Shown here: in pieces, positions 28,861 through 38,281 of the stretch
How positions within the stretch are numbered: position 1 is the stretch's first letter
Layout: each line of letters starts with the position of its first letter
NCBI GenBank assembly: GCA_002737275.1
Contig: NSIG01000042.1
Span: 1-42,140, forward strand
Reading direction: 5' to 3'
Source: Opitutia bacterium
GTDB lineage: Bacteria > Verrucomicrobiota > Verrucomicrobiia > Opitutales > Opitutaceae
DNA: 42,140 bases
Translations under genes and position numbers: made by a program
The notes under the pieces: generated by a model
Databases searched by the model: none
Told to the model about the DNA's origin: nothing
The model's input: only the letters and a program-made list of their open reading frames with translations

Positions 28861-29087
28861 CCCAACAGGCGATCTAGCGAGCGCTCAACTTCATTGCCGG
28901 GTACCAACTGCACTCTTCCGGATAGGACTTCTTCGCGGCGGCGTTGCACCCCCGTTTGCCAAGCGGCCTCATGCTCTGGGGACGTCTCGGCGACCGCCAC
29001 GGCCATGAGTTGCTCGGCGAGGGAAAGTTTTGCCTCGGGGCTGAGAGTGAGCGCGGCGCGGGCGAGCTCGGCGAGTTGGGCGGTCAT
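28857..29087 (-). CDS. Addiction-module antitoxin component (putative)
   Basis: 76 aa: LARAALTLSPEAKLSLAEQLMAVAVAETSPEHEAAWQTGVQRRREEVLSGRVQLVPGNEV; 4-bp overlap with the downstream toxin start. Confidence 0.8.
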   Translation of the reverse strand: MTAQLAELARAALTLSPEAKLSLAEQLMAVAVAETSPEHEAAWQTGVQRRREEVLSGRVQLVPGNEVERSLDRLLG

Positions 29088-29196
29088 GGGGAAAAACTGG
29101 GTGGAATTCGTGAATTGGCCAGAGTGGAACGGTGGTGGGCGCTGACGCTAACGTTCGTCGTCGTCCCCGCCGTTATGGCGAAATCGTGAATGGCGC

Positions 29197-31104
29197 TCAG
29201 AGCACCTGCAGCTTTTTGCGGTAGAAGGCGACGACCTCGGCGGGATCATCGGTGAAGAGAATGTAGTCGTTGATCCACGCGGGGGCGCGCTGGGTGGCGA
29301 TCATCGTCTTCACCTGTTTGCGGAGGTCGCCCCAGAATTTTGAATTGAAGAATACGAAAGGCGTGCGGGGGCGGATGCCGAGTTTCAGGTTGCACATCTC
29401 GATCCCGATTTCTTCGAGGGTGCCCACGCCGCCGACGTTGAAGATGCAGAAATCGGCGGCCTCGAACCACTTTTGGCGGAAGTGGCGGGAGCTCTCCTGA
29501 AACGTGTTGAAGAAATCGACGCCGAGCTCGGGCGGCTGGGCTTCGAGTTCGAGGAAGCAGGCGCCGGTGAGCGCGCCTTTGCTGCGGGCTTGGTCGGTCG
29601 CAAGGCGCATGACGCCGCCGCCGCCGCCGGTGAGCACGCCGACGTTGGGGCCGATGAAGCCGGTGAGGCCTTCGACCAGATCGGTGATGCGGGCGGTGTC
29701 GGCGGGATCGAGGCCAACGGCGGAACCGTAAAAGGCGAGAATCGTGGTTTCTTGGAATTTGCGGGTGAGTTCCTCGCGGACGAAGAAGCCGTGGCCCTTT
29801 TTGTAGACGTGGGCGTAGAGCTCTTTGGTGGACTCGTCATACCAGTAAACGCGGATGCCGATGGCGTCGAACGTGTCGAGGCGGGCGTGGGCGTTGCTGG
29901 AGAGAAAATAGCCGTGGGTCCGCGAGGCTTTGCGGAAAATGATCCGCTTCAACTTCACGTCGCCGATGCGGGTGAGCAGCTCGATGTGTTCGAGCAGATC
30001 GGGAAAGTGATCGACGATGAGGGTGTCGGCCTCGGGTGGGGCGGCGTCGAGCGCTTGTACCATCGTGCGGCTGCCGATGGGGCAGGCCTCGCCATCGAGG
30101 AATTTCTTGAGGTCCCCATTGGCCTGGCCGAGGACGCTGCGATTTTCGGTGGTTCCGCTTTGACCGCGGACGGTAATCTTGGTGCGCGGGCGGGCCTCGG
30201 CGTTGTCTCGGGGAGGATTCGCATCGAGACACTTGAAGAGCTCGTGGGCGGTGCCGAGGAGGCGTTGGCGTTTTTTTGCGAGGGTTTTGAACTCGGGGTC
30301 GGCCAAGGTTGGGGCTCTGAAGATATCAACGGAGACCATCGGATTCACGACGGGCTGGTCGCCGGTGTTGTAAATTTCGAGCATGATGTTCGTGCCGAAG
30401 GTTTTGATCGGATCGAGCAAGATGGCGCTGGTGTGGAGGCCGAAGTTGCCCTCTCCTTGGTTGAGGACGACGAAGTGTTCCTTCAGGTACATCGAGCAAC
30501 TCGTGAGGATGCCCGAGCGCGGAGGGATGGTGAGCGGCGAGGCCTCGTGGCGGACTTGGACCTTGTCGATGAAAGAGCGGCCGGCGTTGCCGGAAACAAT
30601 GTGCTCGAAGTTGAGGCGCGAGAGCCTCGAGGAGAGCGTGTAGTTGACTTGGTGCGGGGTGAGGAAAACGCGCCCGCGGGAGTCGATGGAGATGGTGTTG
30701 GGCAACTTGAGGGCATTGGCCTGGATGGCCGCCCAGATCTCGGTGCTGGATAGTTTGGCGGCGGCGGGGGCAAAAAAGAGCCGGCCGACGGGCACGCCCG
30801 ATCGGAGCAGTTTTTTCCAATACGGTGCGTTTGGGAAACTCTGGTCGTAAATGAAGGTATCGGCGGTCAGCAAAATGCGGTTCCCGTCGACGACGGGGGC
30901 GCCTTGCAAGAGCATCTCGATGCCGATGCGGGCAAGGGAGCTGCGCTCGGTAAACTTGAGGTCGGCAAGATGGGTCTTGAGGAATTCGAATTCGGCGGGA
31001 TTACGCGGCCAGAAGGCCAGGGTGAGGGTCGTGGTGCGGTCGTCCTTGTTTTTAATGTTGAGGATCTGGCCGTCTTGACTGGTCCAAAATTGATCGGGGG
31101 TCAT
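29197..31104 (-). CDS. Large protein with C-terminal LOG/SLOG-type Rossmann nucleotide-binding domain and unknown N-terminal region
   Basis: Starts MTPDQFWTSQDGQILNIKN; C-terminal ILAFYGSAVGLDPADT..., GVLTGGGGGVMRLATDQARSKGALTGACFLEL, CIFNVGGVGTLEEIGIEM. Confidence 0.8.
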   Translation of the reverse strand: MTPDQFWTSQDGQILNIKNKDDRTTTLTLAFWPRNPAEFEFLKTHLADLKFTERSSLARIGIEMLLQGAPVVDGNRILLTADTFIYDQSFPNAPYWKKLLRSGVPVGRLFFAPAAAKLSSTEIWAAIQANALKLPNTISIDSRGRVFLTPHQVNYTLSSRLSRLNFEHIVSGNAGRSFIDKVQVRHEASPLTIPPRSGILTSCSMYLKEHFVVLNQGEGNFGLHTSAILLDPIKTFGTNIMLEIYNTGDQPVVNPMVSVDIFRAPTLADPEFKTLAKKRQRLLGTAHELFKCLDANPPRDNAEARPRTKITVRGQSGTTENRSVLGQANGDLKKFLDGEACPIGSRTMVQALDAAPPEADTLIVDHFPDLLEHIELLTRIGDVKLKRIIFRKASRTHGYFLSSNAHARLDTFDAIGIRVYWYDESTKELYAHVYKKGHGFFVREELTRKFQETTILAFYGSAVGLDPADTARITDLVEGLTGFIGPNVGVLTGGGGGVMRLATDQARSKGALTGACFLELEAQPPELGVDFFNTFQESSRHFRQKWFEAADFCIFNVGGVGTLEEIGIEMCNLKLGIRPRTPFVFFNSKFWGDLRKQVKTMIATQRAPAWINDYILFTDDPAEVVAFYRKKLQVL

Positions 31105-31260
31105 GGGGGTGATTCGGAGGAAAAACGTGGTGGTTGCCTTGCTGCGACACAAGCGGGGAGTAATTGTTTGCTTTCCGGGCGGCAGACCGGCACATCCAAA
31201 AGTTTTCCGGCATAAATCGGCCGTTTCAGTTTCCAGTCTAGGTAAACCTACAACCCACAT

Positions 31261-32052
31261 ATGAAGCTCAAGTCCGCTCTCACGTTCTCCCTGCTCGCGC
31301 TCGGCACTGCCACCGCGATCCAAGCTCAGGAGGTCAAACTCAACATCCCCGGCCAGCCTGCCGCCGCTGCCGCCGCTGCTGCTCCGGTCGCCCAGGTTTT
31401 CACCGAGGCGCAACTCGTCGAGACCTTCGGATGGTTCATGGGCAAACGGATCGGGCTCTCCGAGCTCGCCTTCAGTCCGGCGGAAGTCGAGTCCCTGCTC
31501 AAGGGCATGGGCGCGGCGGTTTCCGGCAAAGAATCGCCCTACGAACTCGAGAAGATCGGGCCGGCGATGGACGAATTCATGAAGAAGAAGCAGGACGCCT
31601 ACATGGGCAAACTCAAGCAAGAGGGCCTCAAGCAGAGCGGTGATTTCTTTACGAAATTGAAGGAAATCAAGGCGGTCGTCGAACTGCCCAGCGGCCTCCG
31701 TTATGAAATCGTCAAGCAAGGCGACGGCGCCGTGCCAAAGCCCACCGAGACTGTCAAAGTCCACTACACCGGCACGCTGATTGATGGCACCGTTTTCGAC
31801 AGCTCGGTGCAGCGCAACGAGCCGGCCGAGTTCCAACTCGACCAAGTTATCCCCGGCTGGACCGAGGGCCTGCAAAAGGTGAAAAAGGGCGGCAAGATCA
31901 AGCTCTACGTCCCGCCATCACTCGCCTACGGCGATGACGCGCGCGGCAACATCCCGCCCTCGTCGACGTTGATTTTCGAAATCGACCTGCTCGACATCAA
32001 GTCGAGCGCTCCAGCGCCCGCGCTGCCGGTCGCTCCCGCTGCCGGCAAGTAA
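31261..32052 (+). CDS. Exported FKBP-type peptidyl-prolyl isomerase (FkpA/Mip-like)
   Basis: Signal peptide MKLKSALTFSLLALGTATAIQAQ; FKBP domain TVKVHYTGTLIDGTVFDSSVQRNEPAEFQLDQVIPGWTEGLQKVKKGGKIKLYVPPSLAYG. Confidence 0.94.
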   Translation: MKLKSALTFSLLALGTATAIQAQEVKLNIPGQPAAAAAAAAPVAQVFTEAQLVETFGWFMGKRIGLSELAFSPAEVESLLKGMGAAVSGKESPYELEKIGPAMDEFMKKKQDAYMGKLKQEGLKQSGDFFTKLKEIKAVVELPSGLRYEIVKQGDGAVPKPTETVKVHYTGTLIDGTVFDSSVQRNEPAEFQLDQVIPGWTEGLQKVKKGGKIKLYVPPSLAYGDDARGNIPPSSTLIFEIDLLDIKSSAPAPALPVAPAAGK

Positions 32053-32074
32053 GTCCGCTCATTCCTCTGCAAGA

Positions 32075-32106
32075 GCCCGACGCCTTAACCGGCGCCGGGC
32101 TTTTTT
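32075..32106 (+). terminator. Rho-independent terminator
   Basis: GCCCGACGCC-TTAACC-GGCGCCGGGC then TTTTTT. Confidence 0.88.
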
Positions 32107-32126
32107 CCGGCCGGACCAGCGCTGAA

Positions 32127-32345
32127 CTATGGTTTGATGGGGGCGGGCACTGACTCCGCCGGGGCGAGCTCGGTCAGTAGCGTGTTCCAGCGTCGCACGT
32201 GGGCTTCATCTTTGGCGAGTCGCGCGCTGGCGATCGCGGACGCAGGGTGGGCGCTTGTTGCCGGAAATTCAGTCCCGGGCGCGTGGGTTGAATCTATCCC
32301 AGCTCCCCGGGCTGATCCGGGGTGTTTGAGGCGGGTTGAATTTGC
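32127..32345 (-). pseudogene. Stop-free reading frame continuing after the 112-aa ORF stop; possible gene remnant or separate C-terminal fragment
   Basis: Minus strand, in frame with 32346-32684 after its TAA: ...SAHPASAIASARLAKDEAHVRRWNTLLTELAPAESVPAPIKP* (TAG at 32127-32129). Confidence 0.35.
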
Positions 32346-32684
32346 TTAACGCATTGCGGGCCGGAGCGCGCGGCGCAACTCGCCGGCGAGGACGACTTGG
32401 CGGCGACAGGCGGCGTCGATCTGCTCGCGGCTCGTATCCGGCAAGACCTCGCAGCGGAATGCGACCATCAGCGGCGTGGCCGCGGGCAGCTTGGCGGTGG
32501 TGAGCCGGCGGAGGCACTCGGTGCGGAGACTGCGGGCGCGTGACTCGATCACGAGAAAGATACACTCGGCCGAGTAAATAACGGCGACGCCCAAGGCGTT
32601 CGCGGCAATCGCGGTCTCAACATCGGCCGCAGGACAAAGAGTGAGGCCGAAGCGCTCGGGCCACGGCTGGGTTTGGTTTTCCAT
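32346..32684 (-). CDS. Hypothetical protein, 112 aa
   Basis: ORF with plausible composition and no strong antisense competitor. Confidence 0.5.
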   Translation of the reverse strand: MENQTQPWPERFGLTLCPAADVETAIAANALGVAVIYSAECIFLVIESRARSLRTECLRRLTTAKLPAATPLMVAFRCEVLPDTSREQIDAACRRQVVLAGELRRALRPAMR

Positions 32685-32762
32685 CCGGGAGCGTCCTTGC
32701 GGACGTGGCGTAAGACAACGCGTTTGTGGTGCCGACGCGTTTCGCCTTCCGCGCCCGCCGCA

Positions 32763-34163
32763 TCAAGGCGCCCGGGCAAACTGGAGGTCGGCCACCGGCA
32801 CGGAGGTCGACCAGAGTGATTTTCCTTCGCGGTTGAAGGCGGTGAAGCCGAGAATTCGCGCCCGGCGCGGCCCGGTGAGGGTGATTTCGCCGAAATTGTT
32901 TTCGACGATGATGCTCCCGGGCACGCGCACAGAATTTTTGGCTTCGGCCCATTTTTCGCCCTCGGTCACGGGCCGGCGATTTGCGCCGGCGGTGAGCGAT
33001 GAGGAAGTGAGCTCGAGCACCGGCGGCGCGCCGGCCCGTTCGAGACGGGAAAATTCGCCGAAGTGGCGGTCGCCGGTTAGAAAGACCACGCCACCGATTT
33101 TGTTTTTGAGGATAAAGTCGAGGATGTCCGCCCGTTCCTGCGGATAGCGGGAGAGGTTCTCGTCAAAGGCCATGGGATTCAAAAACTGGCTGCCGACGGC
33201 GATGAAACGCAGCGCGATGTTCGAGTTCGCGTTGGAATCGGCGAGCGCGCTCTTCAGCCATGCGAGTTGACGCGGACCGAGGAAAGACTTGCCGGGGGTG
33301 GCATCGGCCAGTGCGGAGGCGTCGCGGTGGTAGCGCCCGTCGAGGATGAAAATCTCGGCGTCGCCCTGCACAAAACGGGTATAGATGCCGGGGTTGTCGG
33401 TCTCGCCCGCGCTGCGCATCGGCCAATACCAGCGGAAGGCTTCGAGGGTGGTGTCCTTCAGTTCATAGCTGCGGCTGGAGTCGTTGGGCCCGAATTCGTG
33501 GTCGTCCCACGTGCCGTAGTGGTGCATGGCGGCGAGCAAGGGCTGGACGGCCTCGGCGCGACGGTCGGCGCTGTAGCGGAAAAAAATTCCGTAGCGCGAC
33601 GACCAATCCTGCTCGCGGAGGTAAAGGTTGTCGCCGAGCCACAGCATGAAATCGCCGCCGTGCTTCGCCATGTTGCGAAAAATCTCCGGCGACGCGCCAT
33701 AGGGCGGTCGGGTGGGGCCGGAGGGACGGTCGTAGGGTGGGTCGTTGATGTAGCTGCACGATCCGACGAGGAAACGGACCACGGGCGGATCGCCCCGCCA
33801 TTCCCATTGGGACTTGGCGCGAAACGTAAGCGGGGTCGCAGCGGGCTGCGCGGTGCCGTCGAGCATGATGGCGTAGGCATAGGCTTGGCCGGCGACGAGC
33901 CCGTCCACGACGAAGTGATGCACTTGGGTTCCGATGGGGTTGGTGAGGCTGCGGGTCGCCGGGACGAGGCGGGACGGAGCGTCGGAGGTTACCGGCCGGA
34001 CCGAGAGCTCAACGCGACCGGCTCCCTCGGTTTCAAGCCAGACGAGCACCTCGCGATGTTCCTGATAGCCCAGCATCGGGCCGGCGACGATCCGGCCGGC
34101 GGCGCAGATGGAGGTGGAAAACGCGAGGACGCTCAAAATCGAAACGAATACGCGATGGTTCAT
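32763..34163 (-). CDS. PhoD-like alkaline phosphatase / metallophosphatase, exported
   Basis: Signal peptide; RFLVGSCSYIND, DFMLWLGDNLYLREQDW, HHYGTWDDHEFGPNDSS, VFLTGDRHFGEFS. Confidence 0.9.
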   Translation of the reverse strand: MNHRVFVSILSVLAFSTSICAAGRIVAGPMLGYQEHREVLVWLETEGAGRVELSVRPVTSDAPSRLVPATRSLTNPIGTQVHHFVVDGLVAGQAYAYAIMLDGTAQPAATPLTFRAKSQWEWRGDPPVVRFLVGSCSYINDPPYDRPSGPTRPPYGASPEIFRNMAKHGGDFMLWLGDNLYLREQDWSSRYGIFFRYSADRRAEAVQPLLAAMHHYGTWDDHEFGPNDSSRSYELKDTTLEAFRWYWPMRSAGETDNPGIYTRFVQGDAEIFILDGRYHRDASALADATPGKSFLGPRQLAWLKSALADSNANSNIALRFIAVGSQFLNPMAFDENLSRYPQERADILDFILKNKIGGVVFLTGDRHFGEFSRLERAGAPPVLELTSSSLTAGANRRPVTEGEKWAEAKNSVRVPGSIIVENNFGEITLTGPRRARILGFTAFNREGKSLWSTSVPVADLQFARAP

Positions 34164-34553
34164 CCCCCGAGCGAAAGCGGCGGCGAGGCGGCGGCCAAGA
34201 GGCAAAATCAAGGGACACCCATTCGTAACCGGGTGATCGCCGGATCGGCGGCTTGGATCGAGCCGAGAAAAGCTCGGCGCTGTTTCCGCGCCGGGCCCAA
34301 CCGCCGAACTCGGCCTTGAAGCCTCCAGCGAATTTCTCCCGCTTTGGCGGTTTCGCCCAACCTGCTTTCCCGCTTGTGCCTGATCCCGCCCCCGTCAGTC
34401 CCGGCCCCGATGCTGATTTGAAATCTGATTCCCGCGATCATGGGTTTCGACCCGATGACGCCGCCGACCTGGGCGTGGCCAAAGACTCCATAAAAGCGGG
34501 TGGGTGCGACCGGGTGAAATCCATTGCGGGGAAGCGGGCGGCGGGGCTGAATT

Positions 34554-35318
34554 TTGCGCATGACTCCGCCCCTTCTTGGAAGATTTGCTCTCGTGACCGG
34601 TGCCGGCCAAGGCCTCGGTGAAGCCATGGCGCTCGCCCTCGCGGAGGCCGGCGCGACGGTCGCGTTGCTTGCGCGGGATGAGGCAAAAGCGGCCGAGGTC
34701 GCGAACCGAATCCGGGCGAACGGCGGCCGCGCCGAACTTTTGGTGGCCGATGTCCGCGACGAAGCGGCGGTGAGCCGCGCGCGGGAAACGTATGAGTCGG
34801 CGCTGGGCGGCCGGTTGGACATCCTGATCAACAATGCCGGGATCAACCTGCGCAAACCGATCGCCGAATTCACGCTCACGGAGTGGAATCGCGTGATCGA
34901 AACGAACCTGACCGGCACGTTTCTGATGTGCCGTGCGTTCGTGCCGCTGATGACCGGGCTTGGCTACGGCCGGATCATCAATCTGACTTCGATGATGGCC
35001 CATATTTCGTTGCCGGGCCGCACGGCCTACTCGGCGAGCAAGTCGGCGCTGCTGGGATTCAATCGCGCGTTGGCTTTAGAGTTGGCGCCGGAGAAAATCA
35101 CGGTGAACGGGATCAGCCCCGGCGTCTGCGATACGGAGATCAACGCGCCGCTGATGGGCAACCCGGAGCTGCGGGCGACGTTTTTGGCCAAGACGCCGCT
35201 GGGTCGCTGGGGCCTGCCGAGTGAGATCGCGGCGGCGGCGATTTATTTGTGTTCGGATGCGGCGGGTTTCATGACCGGGACCGACCTCGTCATCGACGGT
35301 GGTTGGACGGCGCAGTGA
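34554..35318 (+). CDS. SDR family oxidoreductase (gluconate 5-dehydrogenase-like)
   Basis: GRFALVTGAGQGLGEAMALALAEAGATVALLAR, NNAGIN, YSASKSALLGFNRALALELAPEKITVNGISPG, TGTDLVIDGGWTAQ. Confidence 0.92.
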   Translation: MRMTPPLLGRFALVTGAGQGLGEAMALALAEAGATVALLARDEAKAAEVANRIRANGGRAELLVADVRDEAAVSRARETYESALGGRLDILINNAGINLRKPIAEFTLTEWNRVIETNLTGTFLMCRAFVPLMTGLGYGRIINLTSMMAHISLPGRTAYSASKSALLGFNRALALELAPEKITVNGISPGVCDTEINAPLMGNPELRATFLAKTPLGRWGLPSEIAAAAIYLCSDAAGFMTGTDLVIDGGWTAQ

Positions 35319-35378
35319 ACGACGCTTTGATCAACGATGCGGATTGCGATGGGACCGGGATTTGGTTGGGGTGCCGGG

Positions 35379-36335
35379 ATGAACCGACGCGAATTTATGC
35401 AACGTACCTCATTGCTGGCGGCGACCGTGGCTGTGTCGGGGCGTGGACTCTCGGCGACAGCCAGCGGCCCCGGTCGGTCGTTTAAACTCGCGCTGACTCC
35501 GGGTAGCATTGGCGTGGCGGTGACGAGCCAGCGTGAGCTCAACGATCTGGCCCTGCGCCACGGCTTCGAGGCCGTCGAGCCGCGGCCGGATGAGTTGGCG
35601 GCGATGTCGGCGATGCAGGTTTCCGAGACGCTGGCGGATTTGACCGCAAAGAAACTGACGTGGGCCGCAGCGGGGCTGGCAGTTGATTTTCGCAAAGACG
35701 ACGCGCTGTTCCGTGAGGGCTTGGCGAAGCTGCCGGCGATCGCGGCGGGCCTGCAACGGGCGGGAGTGCGGCGGATGGGCACGTGGCTGATGCCCAGCAG
35801 CGACTCGCTGACCTATCGCGCCAATTTCAAGCAGCACGCGTTGCGGTTGGCGGAAGTTGCGCGGGTGCTGCGGGATCACGGGCTTGGACTCGGGCTGGAG
35901 TATGTGGGCACGCAGACGCTGTTGGTCGGGCGTAAGTATCCGTTTGTCCACACGCTGGCGGAGACCCGGGAGCTGATCGCGGAGATCGGGACGGGCAACG
36001 TGGGCTTGGTGCTCGATACCTGGCATTGGTGGCAGGCGGGCGAAACGGTGGCTGATTTGTTGACGTTGAAGAACGCCGACGTGGTCAGCGTCGATTTGAA
36101 CGATGCGCCGCAAGGCGTGGCGAAGAACCTGCAAAGAGACGGCGAGCGGGAACTGCCGGCGGCAACCGGCGTGATCGATGCAGCGGCGTTTCTCTCCGCG
36201 TTGGTGACTCTCGGCTATGACGGACCGGTGCGGGCCGAGCCGTTTAACAAAGTGCTCAATGCGCTGGAGAACGAGCCGGCCTGCGCGGCAGTGTCGGCGG
36301 CGATGAAGCGGGCGGTGGCGTTGCTCAAGAGCTAG
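35379..36335 (+). CDS. Exported sugar phosphate isomerase/epimerase-like TIM-barrel protein with Tat-like signal
   Basis: MNRREFMQRTSLLAATVAVSG (RRxF twin-arginine); GLGLEYVGTQTLL, NVGLVLDTWHWWQAGE, DVVSVDLNDAPQG. Confidence 0.85.
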   Translation: MNRREFMQRTSLLAATVAVSGRGLSATASGPGRSFKLALTPGSIGVAVTSQRELNDLALRHGFEAVEPRPDELAAMSAMQVSETLADLTAKKLTWAAAGLAVDFRKDDALFREGLAKLPAIAAGLQRAGVRRMGTWLMPSSDSLTYRANFKQHALRLAEVARVLRDHGLGLGLEYVGTQTLLVGRKYPFVHTLAETRELIAEIGTGNVGLVLDTWHWWQAGETVADLLTLKNADVVSVDLNDAPQGVAKNLQRDGERELPAATGVIDAAAFLSALVTLGYDGPVRAEPFNKVLNALENEPACAAVSAAMKRAVALLKS

Positions 36336-36390
36336 CGGTGCGGCCCCTGTTGGCTTGGCTCGGACCGGGCGGCGCTGCTTAGTGGGAGAT

Positions 36391-37527
36391 ATGAAAATCC
36401 CTTCGTTGGTTCGGCTGGCACAGTGGTGGACAGTCTCATGCGGGGTGGTTGCGCTGGCAGCGGCCCAGCCGATGCCCGTTTATTTCGGCACGGGTGGGGG
36501 CGGCGCAAAGGGGATCTATCGCGCTACCTTTGATCCCAAGACCGGCAAACTCACGCCGGCCGAGTTGGCGGCTGAAGTCGGTAATCCCGGATTTCTCGCG
36601 CTGCATCCGGATGGCACAAAACTCTACGCCGTCGCCGGGGTCGCCGGGATGCCCAGTGCCGTCGGGTATCGGATCGGCGCGACGGGTGCGCTTGAGATCA
36701 TCAATTCCGCGCCAACCACCGACGGCGGCGGGGCGCATATCGCGGTGCATCCGAGCGGGAAGTTCCTTTTGACGGCCCAGTATGGCGGCGGTTCAACGGC
36801 GCTGTTTCCTCTCGACGCCCAGGGACGCCTCGGAACGGCGCAAGTCGTAAAGCACGGAACCAAGGGTTCGGGCGTGATGCCGAGCCGCCAGGAAAAGCCC
36901 CATGCGCACATGTGCGCGTTTTCACCGGACAGCCGATTTGCGCTCGTGCCCGATCTCGGGATGGACGCAATCGTGGTGCATCGGATCGACCTCGCGGCGC
37001 CTTCCATCACGATGCACGGGGTCATCGCGTCGGTCCCCGGCGGCGGAGCCCGGCACATGAAATTTTCTCCGGACGGAAAATTTATCTATCTGCTGAACGA
37101 GCTCTCGTTGTCGGTCACGTCCTTCGCTTGGGATGCGGCGGCGGGCACGGCAAACTTGATCGCGACCGTGCCGGCGCTCAGTGAAGCGGTGAAGGCCAAG
37201 GAAGCGTTTAACTCCGCCGCCGAGATTCTGGTCCACGCCAGCGGGAAGTTTCTTTACTCGTCGAATCGCGGTCACGATACGATCACGGTTTATCGCGCCG
37301 ATCCGGCGACAGCGGTCTTGCAGGTGATCCAAGTGCAACCGGTGCGCGGAGCTTTTCCGCGCAACATCGCGCTCTCGCCCGATGGCGGTTGGTTGCTCGC
37401 GGCCGGGGCCGATTCTAACACCGTCGCGGTGCATCGGGTGAATCAGACGACCGGTGAACTCACCTATCAAACCAAGGGCGTGATCAACGTGCCGGCGCCG
37501 ATCTGCATTGTTTTTCTCCAACGATAA
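36391..37527 (+). CDS. Exported lactonase family protein (Pgl/YbhE-type beta-propeller)
   Basis: YFGTGGGGAKGIYRATFDPKTGKLTPAELAAEVGNPGFLALHPDGTKLYAV...GGGAHIAVHPSGKFLLTAQYGGGS...HMKFSPDGKFIYLLNEL. Confidence 0.9.
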   Translation: MKIPSLVRLAQWWTVSCGVVALAAAQPMPVYFGTGGGGAKGIYRATFDPKTGKLTPAELAAEVGNPGFLALHPDGTKLYAVAGVAGMPSAVGYRIGATGALEIINSAPTTDGGGAHIAVHPSGKFLLTAQYGGGSTALFPLDAQGRLGTAQVVKHGTKGSGVMPSRQEKPHAHMCAFSPDSRFALVPDLGMDAIVVHRIDLAAPSITMHGVIASVPGGGARHMKFSPDGKFIYLLNELSLSVTSFAWDAAAGTANLIATVPALSEAVKAKEAFNSAAEILVHASGKFLYSSNRGHDTITVYRADPATAVLQVIQVQPVRGAFPRNIALSPDGGWLLAAGADSNTVAVHRVNQTTGELTYQTKGVINVPAPICIVFLQR

Positions 37528-37800
37528 CGGGGACGAACGTTTACTGACCGGGGGGGGCGGCGGGCGGCCAACGTGATAAAGCGCGGGACCGGGTCCCGTT
37601 CGCCAAAAATCAGCAGTCGGGTCCGGGCACCGGGTTGACGGTCAAACAACCGGTCGAACAGGCGGGTGCGATCCGTCTTGGCCGTGAGTTGGCCGTCGAT
37701 CGCGACTGGGTGGGCGGCTCAGTGGGCGCCGGGGCCGGCGCAGCGGGCGAACGTCCGTTCTTGATTTAGCAGCCCGGCGATCTGGCCGCGGTCGGTCCGG

Positions 37801-38214
37801 TCAACTCGCGGGATTTGAAGCAGCCGGTTTACGCCAGACCCAGAGAAAATTGGTCGCGAGGCTGAAGCCGATGGAGAAGAAAATGGCGAGGATCGGGGCC
37901 ACTAGGTAGTGGATGCCGGACGCTTCGAGCAGATTGGCCGCCGACCACCAGACTGCGAAGCCCAAGGCATTGGCGAGATGATAGTGCCAAAGTCGTTTCC
38001 AGGTCGGGCGTCGGTTCGCAAATACCCAGCGATCTACGACTAGAAATCTCAAAACGGTTCCAACCTCACCGGAGACGAGAGTCGAAATCATGAAGGGCCA
38101 ACCCATGATGCCGACCATAAGCTTCAGCACGAGCACCCCGAACGCCGAAAAGCCCACGCCGACGACGAACCATTTTATGACTTGCGGGGTGATAAATTTC
38201 TTTAAGCGCTTCAT
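37801..38214 (-). CDS. GtrA-like membrane protein
   Basis: KWFVVGVGFSAFGVLVLKLMVGIMGWPFMISTLVSGEVGTVLRFLVVDRWVFA...ILAIFFSIGFSLATNFLWVWR. Confidence 0.82.
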   Translation of the reverse strand: MKRLKKFITPQVIKWFVVGVGFSAFGVLVLKLMVGIMGWPFMISTLVSGEVGTVLRFLVVDRWVFANRRPTWKRLWHYHLANALGFAVWWSAANLLEASGIHYLVAPILAIFFSIGFSLATNFLWVWRKPAASNPAS

Positions 38215-38281
38215 CTGGGGCCGAACAGTTTCATAGCTCGGAGGTTTCGGCGAGTGCGAGTTACGCGAAAGCGCAGCGGGC

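Noticed and set aside
29473-30753. 426-aa plus-strand ORF
   Set aside because: Antisense shadow of the LOG-domain gene with the same biased composition.
31105-31875. N-terminal extension of the long minus-strand ORF ending at 29197
   Set aside because: It would overlap the convincing FKBP gene on the plus strand; MTPDQFWTSQDG at 31104 is the plausible start.
33267-34319. 350-aa plus-strand ORF
   Set aside because: Antisense to the PhoD-like phosphatase and compositionally biased.
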